DNA from: Sinotaia quadrata
Lineage: Eukaryota; Mollusca; Gastropoda; Architaenioglossa; Viviparidae
Direction: 5' to 3'
NCBI GenBank assembly: GCA_028829895.1
Contig: CM054179.1
Span: forward strand, 73,361,663 to 73,425,662
Length of the DNA: 64,000 nt
Shown piece after piece: positions 52,701-61,724 of the stretch (within the stretch, counting starts at the first letter, position 1; every line of letters starts with the position of its first letter). Under the pieces are notes generated by a model, which made no database searches, was not told the DNA's origin, and worked only from the letters and a program-made list of their open reading frames with translations. The position numbers were made by a program, and so were the translations under genes.

Positions 52701-55633
52701 GTACTGAGTCAATGTCTGCGAAGCAATGTATGCAGGTGGAGCAGCAGTTGAAGATATAGAGGTGCCATAGTCATAGGGTGCTGGTGGTGGTGGATATTGA
52801 CTGTAGTCTGGAGTAGAGTACTGGTAAGTATCTGCAAAAGAAAAGCACACACGTGCGAAACAACAAAGAATGCTTCAGTGAAAAATTAGATTCACTGTAT
52901 CAATTATCTAGCTTTAAATTATTCAAAGGATCAACTATCCTCAACTCTAAATTTCTGTACTGTTCACAGTACCATTTCAAACTGCTAATAGTTTCTATTA
53001 ATTAACTAGGGTTCAAAAAATCACCCTAAAGCTACACAAGGAATTATTAAATCCGGTTTGAATATATATATTTCATTTTTAAAAAGGAAAAATCAAGGGG
53101 GAAAAGCAAAAAGGAGCACCCTTTAACTAGAAAAGCAATGTGGGAGAAAAAAGAAGCAATAATATGAGGCTACAATAAATATAGATATTATTTGTTTCTT
53201 AGTAATGCAATGTTTACAGTATTAGTATACATATATTTTAGAAATGCTTCAACATTATTTAATTTATGCCAAGATCTTAAACAGAATGCCTCAATCAGTA
53301 AATGTTTATTTCATTTTTTACCATATCATAAGCCGAGTTATTCAATATTCTTTAATTCATTTATGCCAAGATCTTATAAAACAGTTCTTAAATATTATTT
53401 AATTCAATTATGTCAATATCTTAAATAGATTTCTTCAATATAAGTAATTCATTTATGCTCAGATCTTAAATAGAGTGCTTAAATATTGATTAATTAATCT
53501 ATTCTAAGATCTTAAAACAGAAGCATTCAATCAGAGAAAAGATAAATATATTATAAAACTCATACTGATTAATTATTCATTTTATTGCCAAAAATTCAAG
53601 ACAAACTGAACAAAAAAATTATGCCAAACTTGGAAATGCCTTTTATAAAAAAAAGAAATAACTTGTATAATTGTAAAATTATGGAAGACTTTTGCTTTAC
53701 TCCACACACTTTAAAAAAAAAAAAAATGATAAATCATTCAAAGTCATACACATACAACAAAATAAGACAAATATATACAATTGGAAACTATAACAATGTG
53801 AAGTAATTTCATCAATATAAATACAAATTAACAAAATAATATATTATTATTAAGTGTGCACTTTGCTTTTGTTTGGGAGTGAAAACACCATTTCTCATCC
53901 AAATTTAAAACATAAATAATTTCAATTTCTTATTTTAAAACAAAATATATAATTATACTTAAAATGTCAGTAGTGCTCTTCCTTAGTAACTCTTCATAAA
54001 CCCTATCTCAGTAAACTATCTGTCAAAGTATAGAAAAACTTTTAAGATTTATTGATTCCACAAAACATATGTAGATGTACAGTTTTTATTTCATTTAAAC
54101 AATCCTTGCTGCACTCCAACAATGTCGAAAAAATGTCACAGGAGAAAGGTAATTGTCCAATACTGGTAATTACTACCTGTACTACTAATAGTGTAATACT
54201 ACATTACTAGTGACAACAGTATAATAACATTATTTTTTTAAAATATAGTAACACTAATTCAAATGTATTGTTAAAGCAGCTAAAACATTCTAAAAGTTTC
54301 ATTTTCCAAAACAGATTTTATTTTGTAAATATAAATAATGCATTCATCATCAATCTGAGACTTCTTTACATTAAAAACTTGTTTAAGTGTGTTTTAAAAA
54401 TAGATGTTTAAAATTATATTTAAACACAAAACTAAAAAAAAATGCTATCATTCAAAAAACTGGATTAAAAATGTATAAAGCACTAAACTATGTGGACTAC
54501 AGTTTCAATGGTTTATAAAGGAACAAATTTCATCAGAGCATAAAATACAAATGACAAAATAACTAAGCAGACATTACATATTTGTGCTTTTAATTTTGAG
54601 CCTGAACAAAAATTAGTTATTATACCTTTTTGGGGAGAAGTGTATAAATTCATATTTTACACTTAGTATAGTTTTTGCTGTAAAATATGTTTTTTTTTCA
54701 TCAAATGTTATGCAAGCAGGTAAAACTAAAAGTAAGCAGTGCCAATGTATATTTTGCTGTTGTACACAATCTTATTTCACCAAGATACATTTAGAGCTTT
54801 TCTTTAAAACTGTGCTAATTACTGTGGGACTACCTAGTATGTTGTTAAAGTGACACAGTAATAAAAATTTAACAGCAATATTTGTATATATTTTTAAAAT
54901 GTAGGCCTATACTTAAGTTAAAAGTTAAATAACATTCTTAAATTAATTATTTTTTTAAGAAAACAATGTTATACTCCATTATTTGTTTATTCTGGGTGGG
55001 ATGAGGTATGTAATTAAACTGTACTATACGATTCTAATGTATTCGGCGCCGAAAAGTTTCGGTTATGAAAACTGTTTCAGCGAGTTCCTCAAATGACATT
55101 GAATTTGAAGCAGAGAATACTCTGATCAATCGCTAAACAAAACATTATATTTCTTTTTCAGTATTAAAAAATATATCATTTTACTCATGTAAGAGATCGA
55201 GGTACATTGCAAGAATGTCTCTGGTTTAACTGGTTTAATTTATTTCCTGTCAAATCATCAGTTGGTTTAAATTATTGACTAAATCAGTAAATGTAATAAT
55301 ACTGTAAAACCGATATGGGATGCTTGTCCTAGTTTCAAAAATTATTTTCTAATCTGCTTTTATCTACTCCGATTGTTGACCATGTGTATATGCCATAATA
55401 ATAAAAATATATGTAGTTAGTTGCCTTACTAATAGTAATACAATATACTAATATCAATATTATTACACTTATGAAATAGTTTGATTTTGCACGAGTTACT
55501 AATTTACATTGATGTACACATTCAAGATCGATTACTAAATTGGTTCTTGTATCATAATTGAAACATAAAAGATCGTGATAAATATGATTAAATGAAAGTG
55601 GCAAGCTTTTATACCTTGATATAAAGAACTCAT
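26956..55633 (-). CDS. Zinc-finger RNA-binding-type gene: low-complexity N-terminus, three U1-type C2H2 fingers, RGG tail
   Basis: Seven exons on the minus strand fit together: 55633-55615, 52831-50262, 40417-39803, 37668-37502, 34264-34011, 32220-32077 and 27038-26956. Every junction has ag/gt sites, and the codon phases agree at each one. The joined frame is 3,852 nt, 1,283 residues plus TAA. Residues about 1-800 are a Tyr/Ser/Gln/Gly/Pro-rich, FUS-like disordered region that becomes RG-rich. Three fingers with C-x2-C-x12-H-x5-H spacing (about 881-903, 1078-1100 and 1132-1154) are the U1/JAZ type that in ZNF385, ZNF346 and ZFR bind structured or double-stranded RNA. An RGG patch (about 1165-1215) and a basic end follow. 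The product is probably a nuclear RNA-binding protein able to form condensates; its orthology is unresolved. It lacks the DZF domain of ZFR. Alternative first exons are possible. Confidence 0.85.
27480..27780. repeat. Diverged tandem repeat in the last intron
   Basis: Two blocks share gaaaagttacaac-tgattgaaacaa and an upstream gacacaatggctg-like word (about 27490-27565 and 27635-27712). A partial third starts near 27735. Copies are strongly diverged, and a 62-codon open frame here is a by-product. Confidence 0.5.
28443..28470. repeat. (AAT)n microsatellite
   Basis: A perfect run of about nine AAT units in an intron. Confidence 0.95.
28909..30626 (-). pseudogene. Broken nested gene, Cys-rich uncharacterised protein
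   Basis: Inside the last introns of the zinc-finger gene and on the same strand, three blocks look like exons. Block 1 (30626-30587) ends CGAG|gtaaga and reads MEAYVSACR. Block 2 starts at 29876 after cattttttttag; the split Glu codon is restored and the frame reads EVSDISKLTKQSPEHG, then IPGTRSLHSVKRLEKNRLLI and HSSCSCESCRSDGDDC, until a TAG at 29581. A shifted frame (SDAGIQPTSPEIADMSSKAG) then runs to a donor at 29487. Block 3 (about 29083-28909) reads IQTGSWVQAKFLGRKGDKFF and later IKFLQKKG, then needs a frame shift to continue CYYVFLLVDDIQPQM and a stop. PGTRSxHxV plus a CxCxxC patch plus a GSWV.V.F module recalls uncharacterised invertebrate proteins, possibly transposon-derived. The stop and frame shifts suggest a pseudogene. 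Confidence 0.5.
31746..31772. repeat. (CA)n microsatellite
   Basis: Perfect CA run inside intron 6. Confidence 0.95.
32077..32220 (-). CDS. Exon 6: Arg/Phe/Pro-rich C-terminal segment
   Basis: The acceptor is ttccccatttag and the donor GGTTTTG|gtgagt; 144 bp. It encodes GADRMRLGMNTGFADRFPNP and then further Arg/Asp/Phe-rich sequence ending DDFSPSGFG. Its length is a multiple of three with the same phase at both ends, so it too can be skipped in frame. Confidence 0.85.
32599..32795. mobile_element. 197-bp hAT MITE, second copy of the 15.95-kb family
   Basis: The left end is CAGGGGTCACCAACACGGTG and the reverse of the right end is CAGGGGACACCAACCTTTTT. An exact 8-bp duplication agttacag flanks it (32591-32598 and 32796-32803). 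It shares the cgcgggcacc and gtcgcccgcaaagaccac words, and the right arm cttcgtatgactcagtaccc, with 15947-17512, but lacks the nested insertion. Confidence 0.92.
34011..34264 (-). CDS. Exon 5: zinc finger 3 and RGG box
   Basis: The acceptor is atgtgtatgtgtag, a weak tract, and the donor GGGAGAG|gtaaaa. The split Lys codon and downstream frame agree with exons 4 and 6. Finger three is CAVCNVMVTSQEQLDTHSRG-TKH, again with x12 and x5 spacing. A basic segment and an RG-rich stretch follow (GRGRSRGGFRGSGSFSGRG). RGG boxes bind RNA and are targets of arginine methyltransferases. Confidence 0.9.
34388..34406. repeat. (GT)n microsatellite ending the LINE fragment
   Basis: The GT run (read CA on the minus strand) directly follows the endonuclease start of the LINE fragment and marks where the homology ends. 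Confidence 0.85.
34406..35570 (-). pseudogene. LINE fragment: decayed ORF1 and the start of an APE endonuclease
   Basis: On the plus strand this 1.2 kb is strikingly G/T-rich; on the minus strand it is A/C-rich, as many LINE sense strands are. Read on the minus strand, 34480-34406 gives KQLKIISWNCNGIGNKTPHI followed by HNIIKE, the N-terminal WNxNGI motif of the APE-type endonuclease of non-LTR retrotransposons. Upstream (34490-35570) are broken frames rich in Pro, Gln, Asn and Thr, such as LIEVITELIPTPFSPIIFLN near 35300 and RKNNHQYRRPQPQYQGNNRT near 34730, fitting a gag-like ORF1. Stops are frequent. The rest of the endonuclease and the reverse transcriptase are missing. Confidence 0.7.
35637..35900. 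mobile_element. Truncated hAT-like fragment
   Basis: It begins CAGTGGTTCCCAATATGGTG followed by paired gcccac words, the style of hAT left ends in this window. I could not find the matching right end or an 8-bp duplication of gtttatga, so it is probably cut off. Its right limit is a guess. Confidence 0.45.
36951..37464. mobile_element. 514-bp MITE with 24-bp inverted ends and TA duplication
   Basis: The left end begins CAGTGGTACCTCGCATAACG; the reverse of the right end begins CAATGGTACCTCGCATAACG. The match is 22 of 24 with the following four bases, and TA flanks both sides (36949-36950 and 37465-37466). The sub-terminal word cacataacgaac is repeated several times on each side. This is a Tc1/mariner-pogo type miniature element. 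It lies next to exon 4 of the zinc-finger gene. Confidence 0.9.
37502..37668 (-). CDS. Exon 4: zinc finger 2
   Basis: The acceptor is ttgttttcag and the donor ATTAAAAA|gtgagt. The exon encodes CNLCGVGFTSLKQAEQHYQG-KNH with basic residues after it, the second C-x2-C-x12-H-x5-H finger. Fingers one and two are clearly related (both end H-Y-x-G-K-N-H-A-K-x-V-R-L), pointing to an internal duplication. The inverted-repeat transposon at 36951-37464 lies only 37 bp beyond this exon's donor. Confidence 0.9.
37708..37728. repeat. (GT)n microsatellite
   Basis: Short perfect GT run in intron 3, close to the exon 4 acceptor. Confidence 0.9.
37729..39802. other. Intron 3 sequence, no other feature seen
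   Basis: AT-rich intron. An open frame at 38099-38404 (plus) has no recognisable domain and no splice support on its strand. Confidence 0.4.
39803..40417 (-). CDS. Exon 3: zinc finger 1 and Ser/Pro/Lys linker
   Basis: The acceptor is ttttttctcag, the donor AAAGAT|gtaagc; the exon is 615 bp and phase 0 at both ends. It encodes finger one, CHLCSLRLANLQQAVQHYNG followed by KNH (C-x2-C-x12-H-x5-H). After it comes a hydrophilic linker with imperfect repeats of K-S-x-G-S-Q-P-E (about eight copies between codons 65 and 135), then a Ser/Ala/Asp-rich acidic end. Because its length is a multiple of three, the exon could be skipped without breaking the frame. Confidence 0.9.
41270..42005. repeat. Minisatellite array, unit about 35-45 bp
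   Basis: About eighteen degenerate copies of a unit built on atttcactgttcattgttcc and a following tactttctc/gacagt linker. Units are best preserved at about 41500-41830 and decay toward both edges. Several open frames on the plus strand (Phe/His/Cys/Ser repeats) come from the array, not from a gene. Confidence 0.92.
42516..42543. repeat. G-rich tract
   Basis: An impure G homopolymer (ggggggg-aggaggggggg type) that could form a quadruplex on the plus strand. Confidence 0.85.
43420..43640. repeat. Imperfect repeats of a gaacaaaaggctag word
   Basis: The phrase attcttgaacaaaaggctag occurs at about 43525 and 43582, and looser versions at about 43435 and 43479. Each is followed by a gtgccct-like word. 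Spacing is 40-60 bp. Confidence 0.6.
43817..44160. repeat. Inverted repeat pair with hammerhead-like core
   Basis: The left arm (about 43817-43915, read on the minus strand) and the right arm (about 44049-44160, plus strand) share, in order: tgatgaaggc, aatttag/gatttag, an aaagcatc/gaaacatc block, ttttagtattgt/ttttgtattgt, tattttgaa, and catgttgca. The arms are diverged, separated by about 135 bp, and face each other. The left arm holds CTGATGA followed by a short stem and GAAA, the hammerhead ribozyme core order. Confidence 0.6.
44821..44843. repeat. (TA)n microsatellite
   Basis: Perfect TA run in intron 2. Confidence 0.95.
45945..46440. repeat. Cryptic trinucleotide region (TAC/AGT/TAT)
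   Basis: Some 500 bp are made largely of actactact, gtagtag, taataat and gtactg words in changing order and orientation. It looks like a decayed trinucleotide microsatellite. No open frame is conserved. Confidence 0.75.
46441..48060. other. Intron 2 sequence, no other feature seen
   Basis: AT-rich. Short open frames at 46460-46690 and 47086-47289 carry no recognisable motif. Confidence 0.4.
48061..48560. repeat. Tandem repeat, about 181-197-bp unit, 2.6 copies
   Basis: Copies start with attaagaacagcac at 48061, 48258 and 48439. Shared internal words include aaaacagttcaaagctagca and gttactatttgcagttacta. Copies are nearly identical, so the duplication is recent; copy three is cut short. Confidence 0.92.
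49350..49745. promoter_or_regulatory. Promoter-like patch inside intron 2
   Basis: CpG-containing sequence in an otherwise AT-rich intron. It carries an E-box CACGTG (49354-49359), a YY1-like AAGATGGCG (49366-49374) and an ETS-like ACTTCCG (49443-49449), all motifs common at animal TATA-less promoters. Downstream on the plus strand, ATGTCGGAG|gtaagcc (ATG 49737-49739, donor 49746) looks like a short first coding exon, MSE, phase 0. On the minus strand, ATGGCAATGAACGCGG|gtaacc lies close by. It may drive an alternative or antisense transcript. Motif matching by eye only. Confidence 0.4.
50262..52831 (-). CDS. Exon 2: FUS-like low-complexity and RG-rich region
   Basis: The acceptor is tgtgcttttcttttgcag and the donor is GCAGAG|gtaagata. 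The exon is 2,570 bp and uninterrupted for 857 codons. The first half is full of SQY, YSS, QYS and SYG motifs, much like the prion-like domains of FUS/EWSR1/TAF15. The second half adds Arg/Gly patches (GGRGKSYSSGSRFG, DRGGSGKRF). The last ~45 residues are different: EEIEHEKEIQRKIRESLVVL and NPGEPTPEDIKNMF suggest a short ordered, probably helical, module just before the zinc fingers. Overlapping open frames on both strands in this interval are shadows of its repetitive codon use. Confidence 0.92.
52832..55614. other. Intron 1 of the zinc-finger gene
   Basis: AT-rich intron of about 2.8 kb. At 53240-53520 the phrase tgccaagatcttaaa and variants recurs four or five times, a loose tandem repeat. 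No exon was recognised. Confidence 0.5.
55615..55633 (-). CDS. Exon 1 (coding part) of the zinc-finger gene
   Basis: The short first coding piece reads MSSLYQ plus one base, then the donor CAAG|gtataa at 55614-55613. The leftover G joins the first two bases of the next exon to give Asp, so the protein would start MSSLYQDTYQYSTPDYSQ, continuous in style with exon 2. The ATG context has A at -3. Upstream sequence (55640-55740) is relatively CpG-rich and contains ATGs followed by stops, fitting a leader. The assignment rests on phase, donor and composition only. Confidence 0.5.
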
Positions 55634-55639
55634 TGTTAT

Positions 55640-55745
55640 TTGATGAATATCTTTCGCGAGCGTTACGTCTAAACTTGTACACTATTTTGCGATTCTGTCG
55701 CATGTACGATCGCCATACTTTAAGTGTCGGACTTCTAAATGCTTT
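55640..55745 (-). promoter_or_regulatory. Putative leader/promoter of the zinc-finger gene
   Basis: Just upstream (minus strand) of the proposed start codon, sequence is richer in CpG than its surroundings (cgcgag, acgt, gtcgcatg, acgatcg, gtcgg). It includes an upstream ATG in a YY1-like setting (agtATGGCGATCG) that opens a 15-codon frame ending before the main ATG. Inferred from composition and position. Confidence 0.35.
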
Positions 55746-56779
55746 TCATGTAAAAATAATTCTAACATAATAATTATATCTTTAAAATAAAATTACATTT
55801 TTGAAAAAAATTTATTGGTTTAGAATTTTTAAATTATGGATTTATTGCTATTATTTCTCTGTGCGTGACTAACATTTTGAATAAATCTTCTGTTCAGAGA
55901 TTAATCTGATAAATTGTGTTATAACGTGCGTAGAAGTGCAAGACGGTGCAAATACTTGCAAGCAGGTGCAAACACAAGTGACAAAAACATAAGATGGCTA
56001 ATAATTAATTAACATCGAAGCGCAGCACGTATATATAAATTCTTATAGTAAATATGCGAAAGTGTTTAGTTTAGTTGTGTAATTACGAAATCGATGGGAA
56101 GTTCTTTGTTTAGAGTTTTAATATTTTATTTGAAAGGCTTGTACATGTATTTGGTACGTCATACTGTTTGGTCAGAGCACAATCACATCAAGTAAGAAAA
56201 CAAAAAGACCTACTGTTTAGAAGGAAAAAAAATAGCTTATTACATTAGTATAGCGTTCTACCAATATAACTGAAAATTTTAAATAATGTTTTAAAAAATA
56301 TAATGTAAAATGTTCTCTTTTGCCGCCCTTTTCAAAAAGATATATATAGTAATAATGAAGACTGTTCAGCATTACGATGACTATGTAGTTGTTATATAGG
56401 CCTACTACACCCATCAAGAATTTGAAATATTAATGCTGCATTTGGCATTACAATCATAAAATCTAAAAAGAAAATGTTATATTTATTATTTGATTTTATA
56501 TATGTACATGGCAACTACTTTTCATAAGTCGTATTTATTATGCTCATCTTCGGATAAGTATTTTTTTCCTTCTCGATTATTCTCGAAATCAATTAACATT
56601 AGAAGTGGACGTTGAGCAGAAATTACTCAGTCTGTAAATAGGCCTATACTAGATAAAATCATCTCGCTGTGAGTCCAATCCACAACATATATAGCAGTAT
56701 CTTGAACTTTAAAATACAGTAGCAGAAAGAAGAGAGATGCCAATAAATTATCAGTAGTTCAGAGACGTTAAATAAATGT

Positions 56780-57300
56780 AAGACTATAGGAGAGAGAAGA
56801 TAAATACGTGAACATTATTAGCACTAAAACAAAAAAGAAGCGAGATATCCATACATCATTATTACTATAGAAAAAAGGACACTCATAATCATTAAAAAGA
56901 AGACACCCATATACTATTAGTATTATAGCAAAAAGGAGATACCCATACATCATTAGTACTATAGCAAAAATGAGCGAGATACTCTATATCATTAGTATTA
57001 TCGATGAAAGAAGACAGATACCCATGCATCATTAGTACTATAGCAAAAAGAAGACAGATACCCATGCATCATTAGTACTATAGCAAAAAGAAGACAGACA
57101 CCCATACATCATTAGTACTAGAGCAAAAAGTAGTCAGATACCCATACATCATCAGTACTATCGCAAAAAGAAGACAGATACCCATACATTATCAGTAGTT
57201 CCTAAACATTCAATGAACTTAGTACTATAGCAAAATGAAGATAGATACCCATACATCATTAGTATTTGTATAGGAAAGAAGAGATATACCCACGCATCTA
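56780..57300. repeat. Minisatellite, 40-bp unit
   Basis: Perfect 40-bp periodicity at 57011, 57051 and 57091 (aagacagatacccatgcatc followed by attagtactatagcaaaaag), with about ten looser copies over 56780-57300. One copy is interrupted at about 57190-57215. Confidence 0.92.
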
Positions 57301-57459
57301 AGAATAGTAAGAATAAGAGTAGTAACTGAAGATGATTAGTAACTACTTAAACTTTTCTGAAAAAAAATGAACTAAATATAACTACTTCTAAACAATAGCT
57401 AACAAAATTAATATAATAGAAATGTCACTTTGTCTAAACATCAACTGAACTACACAAAC

Positions 57460-57495
57460 ACATACATACACCCATACACACACACACACAAATAC
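57460..57495. repeat. (CA)n-type microsatellite
   Basis: Impure CA/CATA run between the two divergent genes. Confidence 0.85.
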
Positions 57496-57719
57496 ACATA
57501 ATTTCCCAACATTCAATTTTAAAAGATCAAATGTAGACGAACACAGGTATAAATTCACAAAGTACCACCAGCTACTATCAATTTACCACTACAAATAAAC
57601 TGGGAATGACTACAACAATTACAAACAACATGTTCGGCACATAAAGAAAAGAAAACGCTGCGAACTCAGACAAGTACGAATAAAAACAGTAAGCTTTCTG
57701 ACTCGTTGTTGTTAATGTA

Positions 57720-57775
57720 AGGGGGCGCTTTCGGCTTCCGCCGCTTTCGCGCTGTGTTCTGACTCGCAAAGAGGA
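57720..57775. other. Short CpG-rich patch
   Basis: It contains ggcgctttcggcttccgccgctttcgcgct in plus orientation, shortened here to its key CpGs: nine CpGs in about 55 bp, unusual locally. It may be an upstream non-coding exon or promoter element of the minus-strand zinc-finger gene, about 2 kb upstream of its proposed ATG. No splice signal is decisive. Confidence 0.35.
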
Positions 57776-58639
57776 TTTTTATATTCGTTTATTCTCTCTT
57801 TAAAATGCGTTCAGCCATTCGACAACTATTGCCCAATTAAACTATGTCACAGCTTCCATATCTGGTTTTACAGAAAATGACTTTGAATTCTGCGCAAGTT
57901 CAAGTTTTCACTTATAAGCTTCAAATCGCAACACATTTTAGATTGGGAACAAACATAAATTTAATACACCCATCTGTTTCCACATTAGCAATATAAAATG
58001 AGTAAACTAAACTCTACCTGAGGAACACTAAAGGATGCAAAACACATGGTTATCGTCCCTAACTTTATTTAGCCAACTCAAACTGAACTACTATAGGCTA
58101 CTATTCCGCAAACAAGCACTCACTTCAACTTACATAACCCATTATGAGCACTACACTAAATAAATCAGTAAAACGATGAAAGTCAAGACTAGTAGGACGC
58201 CGAATTAATTGCGTACAGTTTCACCCCTTCTTTTATTTCTCACTTATTTTCAAGTACGTTCTACTTATGAAATGTTTTATTATAAAAGTGGCGCATTTTA
58301 TTGATGTTGCTACATTTATGTAATTAAGTTTTAAAATAGGAACCGTGCACCGCATGTTAAGAGTAGCATGTAAAGTGTTAGAAGTTTTCTCTGACGGTGA
58401 CTAGACGATGTAACGTAGTTAAAAGGATATTCTGTGTTACTCTTTTTAAACAAAATATTAATGTAACAGTCCACCTCCATTGAAGTAGCAAGGCTTGGTA
58501 GATAGGCATTGTTCCTGACAAGTGCATTATCTGTGACGCTGACTGTAGTCAACAGATAGATCACATGGTACTCATTACTGACCAATGGCTGCATACTGTC
58601 TGACTGTAAAAGCCCTCATTGTAGAAAAATACATTCCCC

Positions 58640-58809
58640 GACGGGAGGGCGGTTGAGGGTGTGCGCCAAACTGGTGCTACCTGTTTCACCCCCTTCCGCC
58701 AGCCCTCCTGCCCTCTACCTCAGACGCACCGCGAGGCTGTGGGGATCCCCCAGAAGCAGACCAAGACCGAGAACATCGAGAAGATGAAAGGTCTATTGCG
58801 GCTTCTGGG
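58640..58809 (+). other. Candidate non-coding first exon/promoter of the PIK3CA-like gene
   Basis: This is the GC-richest block in the right third of the window, with several CpGs. It ends in a strong donor, CTTCTGGG|gtgagtgt (gt at 58810-58811). The next good acceptor on this strand with coding behind it is at 62779. A first intron of about 4 kb between a non-coding leader and the exon with the start codon is the usual layout of animal PIK3CA. The frame through the block is open but not recognisable. Inferred only. Confidence 0.45.
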
Positions 58810-58810
58810 G

Positions 58811-61575
58811 TGAGTGTAAGCGAAACACACACACGCACACAAAATATCTGTTGCCCAGGTCATTATTCGAGAGACCCCTCATATATAGCAAAAACGTGTT
58901 CTAACAGTCTTCTCTTGAAGCATCTTGATAATGCCATGTTGTGAGTAAAATAGAGAGTTGTCAATTCTTCAGTGCTTGCAGCATTGGTCTTTCATTGCAT
59001 TGCGCACTTTGGCAAGACTCAGCTGAGTCTCATTTGAAGCCTGATTGTGAGATTGGCCTACGTCGGGATTTTCTTTTGCAAGGTTTTGTCGTCAAACTGC
59101 CTCGACAATGACCACTTGATCTTTGTACACAGTTACATCACAGCTTGGTTCTGCCAGCTGTATGCTAGGTATACATAAATCCATTGAAGCACAGATTAGA
59201 ACTGCGCTTATTACTGTCAATAATATCCATGGCTAAAATGTTTCCGTTTCTTTTACAAAACTCACATATTGAAGTTCCACACTGACGTGCTCCAACAATT
59301 CAAATGAACTACACCGTTTTCTTTCTCTGTTTATCAAGTTATTGTCCCCCAAAAGATGTTCACTTCCTGAACTGCTCACATGAGTTGGGGGTTGAGTTGT
59401 GGAACAATGCACGACAGACTGGAACGTTTCTTAAAAAATATCCAAAAAAATCAAGGATTCAAAGCTGCTCGCCTGCAACGGCTGTTGTAATTGACCGCTT
59501 TGATGCTTTTTGAATAGTGTTATCAATAACTAGTACCACAATGCAATGCGCCTTGCTTTCCTTTGGATCAAAATTATTTTAGCGTAGTTCTTTGGCGTTC
59601 CTTTGAATTACATTTATAGTATTGGGTCACACGTAGCTGTAGTATAAATCTTATTTACTATGTGAGTTGTGTCGGAGAGATAAGAGGCAGATTCTTTTAA
59701 ATTACAATCACACACGCACACACAATAAAACATCTTTTACTTCGAGCGAGAATCATGATGACAACAACAACAACAAAAAAGGGGGGGGGGGCATTTTCCT
59801 TGTAAATTTGGATTTGTTGATAGGTAATTTATTTTAATATATTCTTAAGTGACTTATATTGGTAAGCATTGCTACTCTAAGAAACAATTCAACGTTTGAT
59901 TTCTGTATTAGCATTTATCAGTCAAGCCTATCGAGGTACATGTATTAGTATTGTTAAAATATGTCTTCTAATTTTCAAATAAATATTTCTGTTTAGATTA
60001 TAACAATTTTCATTCGAGTTCACATTAGTAAAATAAAAATCAGTTATATATTATTTTCGGACTTTGATCGTACATGTACATTTTGGCGCTTGTTCTCATC
60101 TATTTTGCACCTATTTGCATCTATTCACACTTGATCGCACTGTTTATTCCACTGTCGGACCGTTCGACATTCAAATTCAGAAACAAGTTGAATGCATATC
60201 TGATATAAATTTAAATCAACGCTTACTAAATAGATAGATAACGTTAACTTGCAATTCTTTAAGTTGTAGTCAGAGACACACATGATATTGTTTTATATAT
60301 ATATATATATATATACATGTATATGATACCGGAAATGGGTGTAATCGAAGTGCATGCGTGTAAGGTCCACTAATCCGTGTCGTTGTTTACCGACAGTTTT
60401 AGAAGATTAGAAAGACACGTTAATTTTGCGTGTCATTGCCGCAAAAGGTGTGTAATTTAAATACACTACAGGTTTATATTTTAGAAAAAAATTGTTTGCT
60501 TTTATCAAAAATAATGCTGACAGCGATTTACTGTAGTCAGTCTTACGTTTCCCTGTACAAGTGCAGTGTTCATTAGCTGTCACTTTTCCCTGTTGAAAAA
60601 TGTCGACTGCAAACTAATTCTGAGAAGCTCATTTTGATAATTCTAATATACTCGAAATTGTGGTAGAATATATTTGTTTTCATCTAATCAGAATGATTTA
60701 AAACGCCTTAGAATAAGTTTACCCATAGATCTATTTGAATTTGTGTGTGTGTGTGTGTTTATATTTTTATAATCACGTCTTCAAAACTTACACTAGTTAC
60801 AGTTGGTATATTAATTATTATTATTATTTTTTTTAAATTTAGGTTACTTCTTGTAGCCATGGTCATGTTGAGGTTGTTCTACACTCAGCACATATACACA
60901 ATCAGCTACAGCAGTACAGGGTTATATTTTACTTTTTTTAGATAATGTCCTAGAACAAAAATGAGGACATAAAAATGATAAATGTAGAACATTAGCTATG
61001 CATTCATTTTTTCTCAAAACTTCATTTAGAGATCTGTTTAAAATTTACAGGTGGCCATTCCCAAACTCATGATGGTGGGTTTAAAATATCTATTCCACTG
61101 GATGAAATGATAAAGCACACCTGAACATTAGAGACTGCTAGAAGTCCATCAGCTGCTAAATTTGCATAGAAAAATTATACCTCACAAATCTTCACATCTC
61201 TCTCCCTACCATCGATATCATAATAAATAGTATAAGTATTCTTTCATGATGTAACTTTAAAAATAGTTACACCCCACAAACCTTCCTATGTGTATGTGCA
61301 TCTATCAGTCCGCAACAGTTAAAATTAGATATGCAATAAAAAATTTGAAATGATCCCATATAAAAGCTATTTTTTCCTTTTATTAAATTATAATGTATCT
61401 CTTTTTTATAAAATAGATTGAGGCCAAGAGTTAGTTCATTTTTATTAAAATTTGTGGCTACTAAGAAGTTAAAAGAAAGCAAATGTATATTGCTGTTGCC
61501 TGACACAATTTTCTTCGAATTAGCAACATTTATTTTTAAGAAGGAATTATTGATAATAATAAAACCACATTGTCA

Positions 61576-61610
<35 letters not shown>

Positions 61611-61689
61611 AAGTTGCCAGTAACTGGAGGATGGTGTTACTGTTAGTAACTATAGATTTAGTAAATGAGAATCTTCGATGGGTTGTTAA

Positions 61690-61724
<35 letters not shown>

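Noticed and set aside
50404..52759. Open frames on the plus strand and in other minus frames over the large exon
   Set aside because: They are shadows of the 857-codon low-complexity exon, whose phase is fixed by its splice sites.
55335..55703. 122-codon minus-strand open frame near the zinc-finger gene start
   Set aside because: It overlaps the proposed leader and first exon in another frame, has no recognisable domain, and runs into AT-rich intron. I kept the 19-nt exon, which fits the phase.
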